Program-made: the position numbers and the translations under genes
The notes under the pieces: generated by a model
Databases searched by the model: none
Seen by the model: the letters and a program-made list of their open reading frames with translations, nothing else
What the model was told of the DNA's origin: nothing
Part shown: in pieces, positions 35,971 to 44,102 of the stretch
Numbering within the stretch: the stretch's first letter is position 1
Layout of the letters: every line of letters starts with the position of its first letter
Source of the DNA: an uncultured Piscinibacter sp.
GTDB taxonomy: Bacteria; Pseudomonadota; Gammaproteobacteria; Burkholderiales; Burkholderiaceae_C
Length of the DNA stretch: 64,000 bases
NCBI RefSeq assembly: GCF_937952055.1
Contig: NZ_CALFYO010000008.1
Coordinates: 94,713-158,712 of the forward strand
Direction: 5' to 3'

Positions 35971-36954
35971 TCAGAGCCAGCCCTTCTCCTTGTAGTACTT
36001 GACCGCGCCCGGATGCATCGGCGCCGAGTTGCCGTCCTTGACCATGCGCTTCGGATCGAGGTTGGCGAACGCGGGGTGCAGCTTCTTGAACTCGTCGAAG
36101 TTCTCGAACACCGCCTTGACCAGCTCGTACACCGTCGCGTCCGGCACCTTGGCCGAGGTCACGAAGGTGGCCAGCACGCCGTAGGTCGGCGTCGGGTTCG
36201 GGTGGCCGGCGTACAAGCCGCCGGGGATGTCGACCTTGGCGTAGTAGGGCGCGCCCGCGACCAGCTTGTCGACCGCCGGACCGGTCAGCGGCACCAGCTT
36301 CGCGCCGCAGGTGGTGATCGGATCCTGGATGTTCGCCGAGGGATGGCCGACGCCGTAGAAAAAGCCGTCGATCTTGTTGTCGCACAGTGCGGCGCCGTGC
36401 TCGTCGGCCTTCAGCTCCGAGGCGAGCGAGAAGTCACCGAGCTTCCAGCCCACCGCGCCGAGCAGTTCCTCCATGGAGGCGCGCGTGCCCGAGCCGGGGT
36501 TGCCGACGTTGAAGCGCTTGCCCTTCAGGTCCTCGAACTTGGCGATGTTGGCTTCCTTGCGCGCCAGCACGGTGAAAGGCTCGGGGTGCACCGAGAACAC
36601 GGCGCGCAGGTCCTGCACGGCGCCGTCCTTCTCGAACACCTTGGTGCCCTTGGCGGCGTGGTACTGCCAGTCCGACTGCGTGACGCCGAAGTCGAGCTCG
36701 CCGGCCTTGATGGTGTTGATGTTGAACACCGAGCCGCCGGTCGACTCGACCGAGCAGCGGATGCCGTGCCGGGCGCGGTCCTTGTTCATCAGTCGGCAGA
36801 TCGCGCCGCCGGCGGCGTAGTAGACGCCGGTGACGCCGCCGGTGCCGATGGTGATGAACTTCTGCTGGGCCAGCGCGGGCGCGGCGGGCAGGGCGACGGT
36901 CAGGGCGACGGCGGCGGCCAGGGCCAGGCGGCGGGAGAGGGGGGTCTTGTTCAT
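35971..36954 (-). CDS. TAXI-family TRAP solute-binding protein
   Basis: A 327-residue periplasmic protein. The signal peptide ends ALAQ near residue 30, then KFITIGTGGVTGVYYAAGGAICRLMNK, the TAXI family hallmark, and GELDFGVTQSDWQYHAAKG further on. It delivers a ligand to the fused permease encoded next. The ligand is unknown; family members bind glutamate, glutamine or 2-oxoglutarate. It is probably in the same operon as the upstream aminotransferase, from which it is separated by 142 bases with a stem-loop. Confidence 0.93.
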   Translation of the reverse strand: MNKTPLSRRLALAAAVALTVALPAAPALAQQKFITIGTGGVTGVYYAAGGAICRLMNKDRARHGIRCSVESTGGSVFNINTIKAGELDFGVTQSDWQYHAAKGTKVFEKDGAVQDLRAVFSVHPEPFTVLARKEANIAKFEDLKGKRFNVGNPGSGTRASMEELLGAVGWKLGDFSLASELKADEHGAALCDNKIDGFFYGVGHPSANIQDPITTCGAKLVPLTGPAVDKLVAGAPYYAKVDIPGGLYAGHPNPTPTYGVLATFVTSAKVPDATVYELVKAVFENFDEFKKLHPAFANLDPKRMVKDGNSAPMHPGAVKYYKEKGWL

Positions 36955-36985
36955 CGTTAACTCCGATGGGCGGGTTGCGTGGAAC

Positions 36986-37006
36986 GCCTGCCCTCGTGAG
37001 GCAGGC
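36986..37006 (-). other. Stem-loop upstream of TAXI gene
   Basis: GCCTGCC and GGCAGGC, seven-base perfect arms around a seven-base loop, lie 32 bases before the TAXI start. No T-run follows. It may attenuate read-through from the aminotransferase gene or stabilise the TAXI message, which is usually needed in excess. Confidence 0.45.
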
Positions 37007-37096
37007 AAGAGCGAGATGCGTGCGCCACGCGCACGACTCCGGCGCCCACCATACGCGCAACGGCGGACCGGGCGCGAGCGGGATTGCCCCGGGTGG

Positions 37097-38464
37097 CTAG
37101 CAATTTGCGTGCACCACCTCGGCGATGGCCAGGTCGATGGCGCGCCTCAGCCTCCCGACGATCTGCTCGAGCTCGTCGTCGCTGACGATGAAAGGCGGGG
37201 CGAGCAACACGTGATCGCCGAGGCGTCCGTCGATGGTGCCGCCCATCGGATAGACCATCAGGCCCTCGGCCATGGCCCGCGCGCGGACGGCCGCATGAAG
37301 CCGGACCGAGGGGTCGAAGGGGCGCTTGTCGGCACGGTCGGCGACCAGTTCGACGCCCCAGAACAGCCCTCGGCCACGGATGTCGCCGACGTGCGGATGC
37401 TCGCCGAACGCGGTGCGCAGGCGGTCGTGCAGTTGCTGCCCCTGCCGCCGCACCGCCTCGAGCAGGTGGTCGCGCTCGATCACCTGCTGCACCGCCAGCG
37501 CCGCTGCGCAGGCCACCGGGTGTCCGATGTAGGTGTGGCCATGCTGGAACAGGCCACTGCCCTGCGCGAGGCTGAGCACGATGCGCTCCTGCGCGAGCAC
37601 GGCGCCGATCGGCTGGTAGCCGCCGCCCAGGCCCTTGGCGATCGTCATCAGGTCGGGGACCACGTCCTCCTGCTCGCAGGCATGCAACGTGCCGGTGCGT
37701 CCCATGCCGCACATCACCTCGTCGAGGATGAGCAGGATGCCGTGGCGGTCGCAGAGCTCGCGCACCCCGCGCAGATAACCGGGCACCGGCGTCAGGGCGC
37801 CGGCCGTGGCGCCGACCACCGTCTCGGCGACGAAGGCGATGACGCGCTCGCCCCCGAGCCGTTCGATGGCCCCGGACAACTCGCGCACGAGGCGCTGGCC
37901 ATACTGCTCGGCGGACTCGCCGGGAGCGCGGTCGCGGTACTCGTAGCACGGCGAGACATGGGTCACCGGGATCAGCAGCGGCGCGAACTGGCGGCGCCGC
38001 CACTCGTTGCCGCCGACCGCCAGCGCGCCCAGGGTGTTGCCGTGATAGCTCTGTCGCCGCGCGATGAAGTGCTGGCGCTGCGGCTGGCCGACCTCGACGA
38101 AGTACTGGCGCGCCATCTTCAGCGCCGCCTCGACGGCCTCGGAGCCGCCGGACACGAAGTAGGCGTGGCTGATGCCGGCCGGCGCATGGGCGACCAGCGT
38201 GTCGGCGAGCCGCTCGGCCACCTCGGTGGTGAAGAAGCTGGTGTGCGCGTAGGCCAGGCGATCGATCTGCGCATGCATCGCCGCCAGCACGTCCGGATGG
38301 CCATGCCCGAGGCACGACACCGCGGCGCCGCCCGAGGCGTCGATGTAGCGCTTGCCGGTGGCGTCGGTGAGGATGACCCCGGCACCGGCCGTGGCCACCG
38401 GCAGGCCATGGCGCAGCTGGCGGTGCATGACGCGGCTGTCTGGAAGGGAAGGGGCTTCGTTCAT
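37097..38464 (-). CDS. Class III aminotransferase of TRAP operon
   Basis: A 455-residue PLP aminotransferase. DASGGAAVSCLGHGHPDVL, FVSGGSEAVEAALKMAR, ETVVGATAGALTPVPGY, ILDEVMCGMGRTG and the lysine in MTIAKGLGGGYQPIG place it with the broad aspartate aminotransferase family/omega-transaminase subgroup. The ATG at 38464 overlaps the stop of the RpiR regulator gene (ATGA, 38461-38464). Together with the TAXI-TRAP importer it probably handles an imported amino compound; the identity is unknown. Upstream frames of the same reading are shadows of the regulator gene. Confidence 0.9.
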   Translation of the reverse strand: MNEAPSLPDSRVMHRQLRHGLPVATAGAGVILTDATGKRYIDASGGAAVSCLGHGHPDVLAAMHAQIDRLAYAHTSFFTTEVAERLADTLVAHAPAGISHAYFVSGGSEAVEAALKMARQYFVEVGQPQRQHFIARRQSYHGNTLGALAVGGNEWRRRQFAPLLIPVTHVSPCYEYRDRAPGESAEQYGQRLVRELSGAIERLGGERVIAFVAETVVGATAGALTPVPGYLRGVRELCDRHGILLILDEVMCGMGRTGTLHACEQEDVVPDLMTIAKGLGGGYQPIGAVLAQERIVLSLAQGSGLFQHGHTYIGHPVACAAALAVQQVIERDHLLEAVRRQGQQLHDRLRTAFGEHPHVGDIRGRGLFWGVELVADRADKRPFDPSVRLHAAVRARAMAEGLMVYPMGGTIDGRLGDHVLLAPPFIVSDDELEQIVGRLRRAIDLAIAEVVHANC

Positions 38465-39357
38465 CGGATTGCCGTGTGCGAGGGGCGCTCCCAGTAGGCG
38501 CGCGTAGCGTGCAGGTGCTGTTGCATGCGCTGCAGCCGCTGCAGCACCGCGTCGCCGCCGCGTGCGGCGGCCTCGGCGAGCAGCGACTCCATCAACGCCT
38601 GCGCACCGGTGAGGGAATGGAAGAACGACGGCGAGGCGGTGTCGAACAACAGCACGTGCTGCGCACCGCGCGCGATCGGCGCGAGCGGGCTGTCGGTCAG
38701 CGCGAGCACCAGCGCGCCTTGGCGACGCGCCAGCGCCACCGTCTCGACGCTGCGTCGTGTGTAGGGCGCCTGGCTGATCGCCACCAGCAGGTCGCCGCGG
38801 CCGATCTGCAGGGCCTGATCGGCCAGCGTGCCGCCGAGGTCGTTCATCAGCGTGCCGTTGGCCTTCAGCAGGCCCCAGCCATAGTGCAGGTGGTAGGCCA
38901 GACCGTGGCACACGCGCAGTCCGAGGAAGAACACCCGCGGCGCTTGCAGCAGCGCGTCGGCGGCGGCGTCGATCGCGTCGGCAGTGTTGCGCGCGACCAC
39001 CGAGGCGGCGTCGGCCTGCTGCGCGGCGTTGAGCGCATCGAGTCGCTCCTGCGCGGCGGCGCCCTTGCGCTGCTGGGCGCGTGCACGCTCGGCGTAGGCG
39101 GCCGGCGCAACCTGCGCCTGGGCCGCGAGCTGCCGCCGCGCCGGTTGCCGCAGCGCCTCGAACCCCTCGAAACCGAGGCGCTGCGAGAGCCGCGTCATCG
39201 TCGCCGGGCTGACCCCGGCCTGGCGCGCCGAACTGCGCATCGAGTGCAGCGCGATCGTCGCCTCGTGGCGCTGCAGCCAGCGTGCCGCGCGTTGCAGCTC
39301 CGGGCTGAGCTCGTCGAAGCGCCGGTCGATCAGCTGGGAGAGCGACGCGATGGGCAT
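38461..39357 (-). CDS. RpiR/MurR-family transcriptional regulator
   Basis: A 298-residue regulator: N-terminal HTH (about 1-77; LIDRRFDELSPELQRAARWLQRHE..., RSSARQAGVSPATMTRLSQRLGF) and a C-terminal SIS domain (about 120-260; APRVFFLGLRVCHGLAYHL, LVAISQAPYTRRSVETVALA). It starts the minus-strand operon regulator-aminotransferase-TAXI-TRAP and likely controls it. The ATG at 39357 is preferred over 39432 because the family begins with MPIASLSQLI and because two direct repeats upstream look like operator DNA. SIS domains normally bind phosphosugars, which sits oddly with an amino acid operon. Confidence 0.9.
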   Translation of the reverse strand: MPIASLSQLIDRRFDELSPELQRAARWLQRHEATIALHSMRSSARQAGVSPATMTRLSQRLGFEGFEALRQPARRQLAAQAQVAPAAYAERARAQQRKGAAAQERLDALNAAQQADAASVVARNTADAIDAAADALLQAPRVFFLGLRVCHGLAYHLHYGWGLLKANGTLMNDLGGTLADQALQIGRGDLLVAISQAPYTRRSVETVALARRQGALVLALTDSPLAPIARGAQHVLLFDTASPSFFHSLTGAQALMESLLAEAAARGGDAVLQRLQRMQQHLHATRAYWERPSHTAIR

Positions 39358-39392
39358 GGGAGCGCGCTGGGCCTGCGGCGATGAGATACGAA

Positions 39393-39432
39393 CAAGTGTT
39401 TCATCATCACATACATGAGTCAAGTGTTTCAT
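39393..39432. promoter_or_regulatory. Two CAAGTGTTTCAT direct repeats (RpiR operator)
   Basis: The 12-mer CAAGTGTTTCAT occurs exactly at 39393-39404 and 39421-39432, 28 bases apart, in an otherwise AT-richer gap between the divergent RpiR and acyl-CoA synthetase genes. The most economical reading is an RpiR binding site controlling its own operon. Confidence 0.6.
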
Positions 39433-39494
39433 TTCGGCCGGTCGGCTCGAATGGCACGGTGCGAGAATGAAAAAGGAACCGGCAGGAGACGGCG

Positions 39495-41144
39495 ATGACC
39501 AGCATCTATGACCAGCATCTCGAGAGGAATCCGGCCAATTACGCGGCGCTCTCGCCGGTGAGCTTCGTCGAGCGCAGCGCCGAGGTCTTCGGCGATCTGC
39601 CGGCGGTGATCCACGGCGCGCGCCGTTGCGACTGGCGCACCTTGCGCGAGCGTTCGGCGCGGCTGGCCGCGGCCCTGCGTGCGCTCGGCGTGGGGCGCGG
39701 CACGACGGTGACGACGATGCTGCCCAACACGCCGGAGATGGTCGAGGCGCACTACGCGGTCCCCGCGCTGAACGCTGTCATCAACACGCTGAACACGCGG
39801 CTCGACGCGCCGCTGCTGGCCTGGCAGATGAACCACTGCGAGGCTGCGGTGGTGATCACCGACCGAGAGTTCGCGCCGGTGATGGGCGAAGCGCTGCGCC
39901 TGCTGAAGGCGGAGCATGGTCGCAGCCCCGTCGTCATCGACGTCTGCGACAGCGAGTACACCGGCCCCGGCGAGCGCCTCGGGACGCACGAGTACGAGGC
40001 GCTGCTCGCCGCGCACGAGCCGCTTGCCAGGCTCGAAGGCCCGTCCGACGAATGGGATGCGATCGCGGTGAGCTACACCTCGGGCACCACCGGCGACCCG
40101 AAGGGCGTGGTCACGCACCACCGCGGGGCTTACCTCAACGCGGTGTGCAACGCGGCCACCTGGACCATGCCGCACTTCCCGATCTACCTGTGGACGCTGC
40201 CGATGTTCCACTGCAATGGCTGGTGCTTCCCCTGGACGGTGGCCATGCTCGGCGGCGTGCATGTCTGCCTGCGCCGTGTCGAGGCGCCGGCGATCCTGAC
40301 CGCGATGCGCGAGCACGGAGCCGATCACTACTGCGCTGCGCCGATCGTGCACAACCTCATCATCGCGGCGCCGGAGGAACTGCGCGCCGGCATTCGCCAG
40401 AAGGTGCGCGGCATGGTCGCCGGCGCCGCGCCGCCGGCGTCGATGATCGAAGGCATGGCGAAGATCGGCTTCGACATCACCCACGTCTATGGCCTCACCG
40501 AGGTCTACGGGCCGGCGGCGGTGGCGGTCAAACGTGATCGATGGGCTCAGGAGAGCCTGTCCGAACAGACACGGCTGAACGGCCGCCAGGGCGTGCGCTA
40601 CGTGCTGCAGGAGGGCATGACGGTGATGGATGCGCAGACGATGCGCGAGACACCCGCCGACGGCCAGACCATGGGCGAGATCATGTTCCGCGGCAACATC
40701 GTGATGAAGGGCTACCTGAAGAACCCGGCTTCCACCGCCAAGGCCTTCGAGGGCGGCTGGTTCCACACCGGCGACCTGGCGGTGATGGAGCCCGATCGCT
40801 ACGTGAAGATCAAGGACCGCAGCAAGGACATCATCATCTCTGGCGGCGAGAACATCAGCTCGATCGAGGTGGAGGACGCGCTGTACCGTCACCCGGCGGT
40901 GCTGGCCTGTGCGGTCGTTGCCAAGCCGCACGAGAAGTGGGGCGAGACGCCGCTGGCTTTCATCGAGATCAAGCCCGGGGCGGACGTCTCGGCCGAAGAT
41001 CTGATCGCGCACTGCAAGGGCTTGCTGGCCGGCTACAAGGTGCCGAGGGAGATCCGCTTCGAGGCGATCCCCAAGACCTCGACCGGCAAGATCCAGAAGT
41101 TCCAGTTGCGCGAACGCGCAAAGAGCGCCTCCGCCATCGAATGA
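39495..41144 (+). CDS. Acyl-CoA synthetase (AMP-binding)
   Basis: A 549-residue adenylate-forming ligase. The phosphate loop SYTSGTTGDPKG, A5 motif YGLTEVYGP, HTGDLAVMEPDRYVKIKDRSKDIIISGGENIS and the C-terminal catalytic lysine in PKTSTGKIQK are all present. It would activate a medium-chain or short branched carboxylic acid to its CoA ester; it resembles the group that includes DMSP-CoA ligase DmdB, but the substrate is not evident. An AGGAGA site precedes the ATG, and enoyl-CoA hydratase follows after 10 bases. Confidence 0.92.
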   Translation: MTSIYDQHLERNPANYAALSPVSFVERSAEVFGDLPAVIHGARRCDWRTLRERSARLAAALRALGVGRGTTVTTMLPNTPEMVEAHYAVPALNAVINTLNTRLDAPLLAWQMNHCEAAVVITDREFAPVMGEALRLLKAEHGRSPVVIDVCDSEYTGPGERLGTHEYEALLAAHEPLARLEGPSDEWDAIAVSYTSGTTGDPKGVVTHHRGAYLNAVCNAATWTMPHFPIYLWTLPMFHCNGWCFPWTVAMLGGVHVCLRRVEAPAILTAMREHGADHYCAAPIVHNLIIAAPEELRAGIRQKVRGMVAGAAPPASMIEGMAKIGFDITHVYGLTEVYGPAAVAVKRDRWAQESLSEQTRLNGRQGVRYVLQEGMTVMDAQTMRETPADGQTMGEIMFRGNIVMKGYLKNPASTAKAFEGGWFHTGDLAVMEPDRYVKIKDRSKDIIISGGENISSIEVEDALYRHPAVLACAVVAKPHEKWGETPLAFIEIKPGADVSAEDLIAHCKGLLAGYKVPREIRFEAIPKTSTGKIQKFQLRERAKSASAIE

Positions 41145-41154
41145 GGACCAGGTC

Positions 41155-41949
41155 ATGAACATCCACGAACAGCTCGTGCTGCGCGAGACCGACGCGCGCG
41201 GCGTCGTGCGGCTGACGCTGAACCGCCCGAACGCTTTCAATTCGCTCTCCGAGGGGATGCTTGCCGCATTGCAGGCGGAACTCGACGCCATCGCCCAGGA
41301 CGAGAAGGCGCGCGCCGTGGTGCTCGGCGGCGCCGGCAAGGCCTTCTGCGCCGGCCACGACCTGAAGGAGATGCGCGCCGAGCCCTCGCTGGACTACTAC
41401 CAGAAGCTGTTCGCGCAATGCACGCAGGTGATGCTGGCGGTGCAGCGGCTGCCCGTGCCGGTGATCGCGCGCGTGCACGGCATCGCCACCGCGGCGGGCT
41501 GCCAGCTCGTCGCCATGTGCGACCTGGCGGTGGCCAGCCGCGACGCGAAGTTCGCCGTCAGCGGCGTCAACCTCGGTCTGTTCTGCTCGACCCCGAGCGT
41601 GGCGCTGTCGCGCAACCTGTCGCGCAAGGCTGCCTTCGAGATGCTCGTCACCGGCGGCTTCATCTCGGCCGACGAGGCGATGACCAAGGGTCTGGTGAAC
41701 CGCGTGGCCGCGCCGGAGCAGCTCGACGAGGCGGTGGAGTCGCTGGTCGCGGCGATCGTCGCCAAGCCGCGCGTGGCGCTGGCGATGGGCAAGTCGCTGT
41801 TCTACCGCCAGTTGGAAAAGGGCATTGCCGCCGCCTACGACGACGCCGGCCAGACCATGGCCTGCAACATGATGGACGACTGCGCGCTGGAGGGCGTGCA
41901 GGCCTTCATTGACAAGCGACCGCCGAATTGGGGCAGCACGCAGGGATGA
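41155..41949 (+). CDS. Enoyl-CoA hydratase/isomerase family protein
   Basis: A 264-residue crotonase. RLTLNRPNAFNSLSEGM, GKAFCAGHDLKEM (first oxyanion loop) and HGIATAAGCQLVAMCDLAVAS (second) are intact. In the second site the usual GGG is AAGC and the catalytic glutamate positions of classic hydratase are not clearly retained, so it may belong to the ECHDC3-like group. It follows the acyl-CoA synthetase, and its last four bases overlap the L,D-transpeptidase start. Confidence 0.87.
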   Translation: MNIHEQLVLRETDARGVVRLTLNRPNAFNSLSEGMLAALQAELDAIAQDEKARAVVLGGAGKAFCAGHDLKEMRAEPSLDYYQKLFAQCTQVMLAVQRLPVPVIARVHGIATAAGCQLVAMCDLAVASRDAKFAVSGVNLGLFCSTPSVALSRNLSRKAAFEMLVTGGFISADEAMTKGLVNRVAAPEQLDEAVESLVAAIVAKPRVALAMGKSLFYRQLEKGIAAAYDDAGQTMACNMMDDCALEGVQAFIDKRPPNWGSTQG

Positions 41950-43439
41950 GCATCGCTGCCCGGGCACGGTGCACGCTGCTCGCGCTGACGGTCCTGCTCG
42001 TCGGCGCCGCCGGGGCCGCCGAGCCGCGTCTGCGCTGGTTCGATGCAAACGGGCAAGCCTCGTCGCTGGGCCGCGAGGCGGCGGCAATCCTCGCGGCGGC
42101 GGCGGCCGATGGCCTGGACCCGGCGGACTACGTCGTCTCTGCGGCCGACGGCGACGCGGCCTTGCAGGACACCTTCCTGCGTTATCTCCGCCACCTCCGC
42201 CTCGGCCGGGTCCGGTCGAAGGACCTGGGCTTCCGTGTCGACAACGGCGCCCGCACCGAGCAGGACATTGCCGCGCGGCTGCAGGCCGCCGTCGACGCCG
42301 GCCGGCTGCAGCCAGTGGTGGGGGAGATGGCGCCGCCGCTGGCGCAATACCGCCAATTGCGCGAGGCGCTCGCCCGCTATCGGGGCCTCGCCGCGGGTCC
42401 GGCCTTCGCCGCCTTGCCGCCGGTGGCGAAGAAGCTCGTGCCTGGCGAGCCCTATGCCGGCACGGCCGCGCTGCGCGAGCGTCTGCTGGCCTTCGGCGAC
42501 CTGGGCGCGGATGTGGCCGTCTCGTCCACGCACTACGACCAAGCGCTCGCCGAGGCGGTGCGGCGCTTCCAGGCTCGCCACGGCCTGGAGGTCGACGGTG
42601 TGGTGGGCCGCTCGACGTTCGCGGCGCTGAATGTCGCGCCGGCACGGCGTGTGCGGCAGATCGAACTCGCCATGGAGCGCCTGCGCTGGCTGCCGCTTCG
42701 CAGCGGCCGACCCTTCGTCGCCATCAACATTCCGATGTTCCGTCTCTGGGCCTGGGACGCCGGGGCAGCCGAGCCCGCGCCGACGCTGAGCATGGGCGTG
42801 ATCGTCGGCCGTGCCATGCGCACGAGCACGCCGGTGTTCGCCGACGAGATGACGCATCTGATCTTCCGCCCCTACTGGAACGTGCCGCGCTCCATCCTGC
42901 GCAACGAGGTGCTGCCCGCGGTCGAGCGCGATTCAAGCTGGCTGGCGCGCCACGACATGGAAGTGGTGAGCGGCCAGGGCGACGACGCGAAGCCCGTGGG
43001 ACTGTCCGCGCAGAGCCTGGACGCCTTGCGCAGCGGCGCCTTGCGCGTGCGTCAGCGTCCGGGGCCGAAGAACTCACTCGGGCTGGTGAAGTTCATCTTC
43101 CCCAATGACGACAACGTCTACCTGCACGGCACGCCGGCGACCTCGCTGTTCGCGCGCAGCCGGCGCGACTTCAGCCATGGCTGCGTGCGCGTCGAACAAC
43201 CGACGGCGCTCGCGCAGTGGCTGCTGAAGGACCAGCCGGCCTGGACGGCCGAACGCATCGCCGCGGCGATGGACGCGGACAGGCCGCAGCAGGTGAATCT
43301 GGTCGCGCCGGTGCCGGTGATCCTGTACTACATCACCGCGGCGGTGACGCCCGACGACGGCCTGCTGCACTTCGCCGACGACATCTACGGACACGACGCC
43401 GCGCTGGAGCGCGCGCTCGCCAGGGGCCGCGCACGCTGA
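41946..43439 (+). CDS. L,D-transpeptidase, YcbB/LdtD type
   Basis: A 497-residue exported enzyme that makes 3-3 cross-links in peptidoglycan. Order: signal peptide (residues 1-30), scaffold domain, peptidoglycan-binding domain (VRRFQARHGLEVDGVVGRSTFAALN), then the YkuD catalytic domain with FSHGCVRVE holding the active cysteine, after the HGTPATSLF segment. Its start (ATG 41946) overlaps the stop of the crotonase gene. A DUF882 peptidase gene lies convergent next door, so two cell-wall genes meet here. Confidence 0.92.
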   Translation: MSIAARARCTLLALTVLLVGAAGAAEPRLRWFDANGQASSLGREAAAILAAAAADGLDPADYVVSAADGDAALQDTFLRYLRHLRLGRVRSKDLGFRVDNGARTEQDIAARLQAAVDAGRLQPVVGEMAPPLAQYRQLREALARYRGLAAGPAFAALPPVAKKLVPGEPYAGTAALRERLLAFGDLGADVAVSSTHYDQALAEAVRRFQARHGLEVDGVVGRSTFAALNVAPARRVRQIELAMERLRWLPLRSGRPFVAINIPMFRLWAWDAGAAEPAPTLSMGVIVGRAMRTSTPVFADEMTHLIFRPYWNVPRSILRNEVLPAVERDSSWLARHDMEVVSGQGDDAKPVGLSAQSLDALRSGALRVRQRPGPKNSLGLVKFIFPNDDNVYLHGTPATSLFARSRRDFSHGCVRVEQPTALAQWLLKDQPAWTAERIAAAMDADRPQQVNLVAPVPVILYYITAAVTPDDGLLHFADDIYGHDAALERALARGRAR

Positions 43440-43454
43440 ACGGAATCCGCGGGT

Positions 43455-43973
43455 CTACCAGGCGCGCACGCGCCCCGTGTCGACGTGCACGAAGTTCGAG
43501 CCCGGATAGAAGCCCACCCCGCCGCGGCGCAGCGAGAGCGCGGCGTCGCGCAGCTGCGGCAGCGGCACGTCGGCCACGCGGATGTCGATTGCCTGACCGC
43601 TCATGTGCAGGCTCTTCGTCGCCACGCCGCTGCTCCGCTCGTGCAGCGCGCGGTTGGTCAGCGGCGAGCGGTAGCCGGAGATGATCTGGAACGGCCGCTC
43701 GGCGCCCGTGCGCTGGCGCAGCGCATGCAGCAGATCGAGCAGCGAAGGATCGATCGAGGCGACGTCGCCAGTGCGGAAATCGCGCAGCAGCCGGTTCACC
43801 GCGTCGAGTGCGTCGGGCAGGTAGACGCCTGCGTTGAAGTACTCGACCTCGAGCTTCTCGCCGGTGTGCAGGTGGTTGAAGTTCAGCACGCGCGGCTCGC
43901 TGCTGCGCGCCTTGGCGATGGCGGGCACGGCGGCGAGTGCGGCCACGAAGCGGCGGCGGTTGAGCGTCGACAT
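43455..43973 (-). CDS. DUF882/M15-type peptidase, Tat-exported
   Basis: A 172-residue protein. The start STLNRRRFVAALAAVPAIA is a twin-arginine-like signal. The mature part has the zinc-peptidase layout of the M15/DUF882 group: ISGYRSPLTN, SLHMSGQAIDI (His123, Asp130) and FVHVD near the end, comparable to YcbK/MepK-type enzymes that cut peptidoglycan cross-links. MepK itself cleaves the 3-3 links that L,D-transpeptidases form, and the adjacent gene encodes such a transpeptidase, which makes the pairing sensible. An AGGGGG site precedes the ATG; the longer reading upstream is rejected. Confidence 0.87.
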   Translation of the reverse strand: MSTLNRRRFVAALAAVPAIAKARSSEPRVLNFNHLHTGEKLEVEYFNAGVYLPDALDAVNRLLRDFRTGDVASIDPSLLDLLHALRQRTGAERPFQIISGYRSPLTNRALHERSSGVATKSLHMSGQAIDIRVADVPLPQLRDAALSLRRGGVGFYPGSNFVHVDTGRVRAW

Positions 43974-44102
43974 GCCCCCTAGTGTATCGGTGCAGCTCAT
44001 CCATATCGTTCCAATGTGTGAACGACTTGACACACGATAGGCTCGCCGGAAACACGACTGCCGTTACTCTGGGCAAGACTGCCGGCAGGAGCGAGAACGA
44101 CG

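Noticed and set aside
33310..36960. 1216-codon open frame antisense to the TRAP operon
   Set aside because: The reading is dominated by His, Arg, Gln and Asp with no recognisable domain, as expected for the complement of GC-rich coding DNA; the opposite strand encodes clear TRAP and TAXI proteins.
39358..39432. Longer RpiR start at 39432
   Set aside because: It would put an exact operator-like repeat into coding sequence and add residues absent from the family start.
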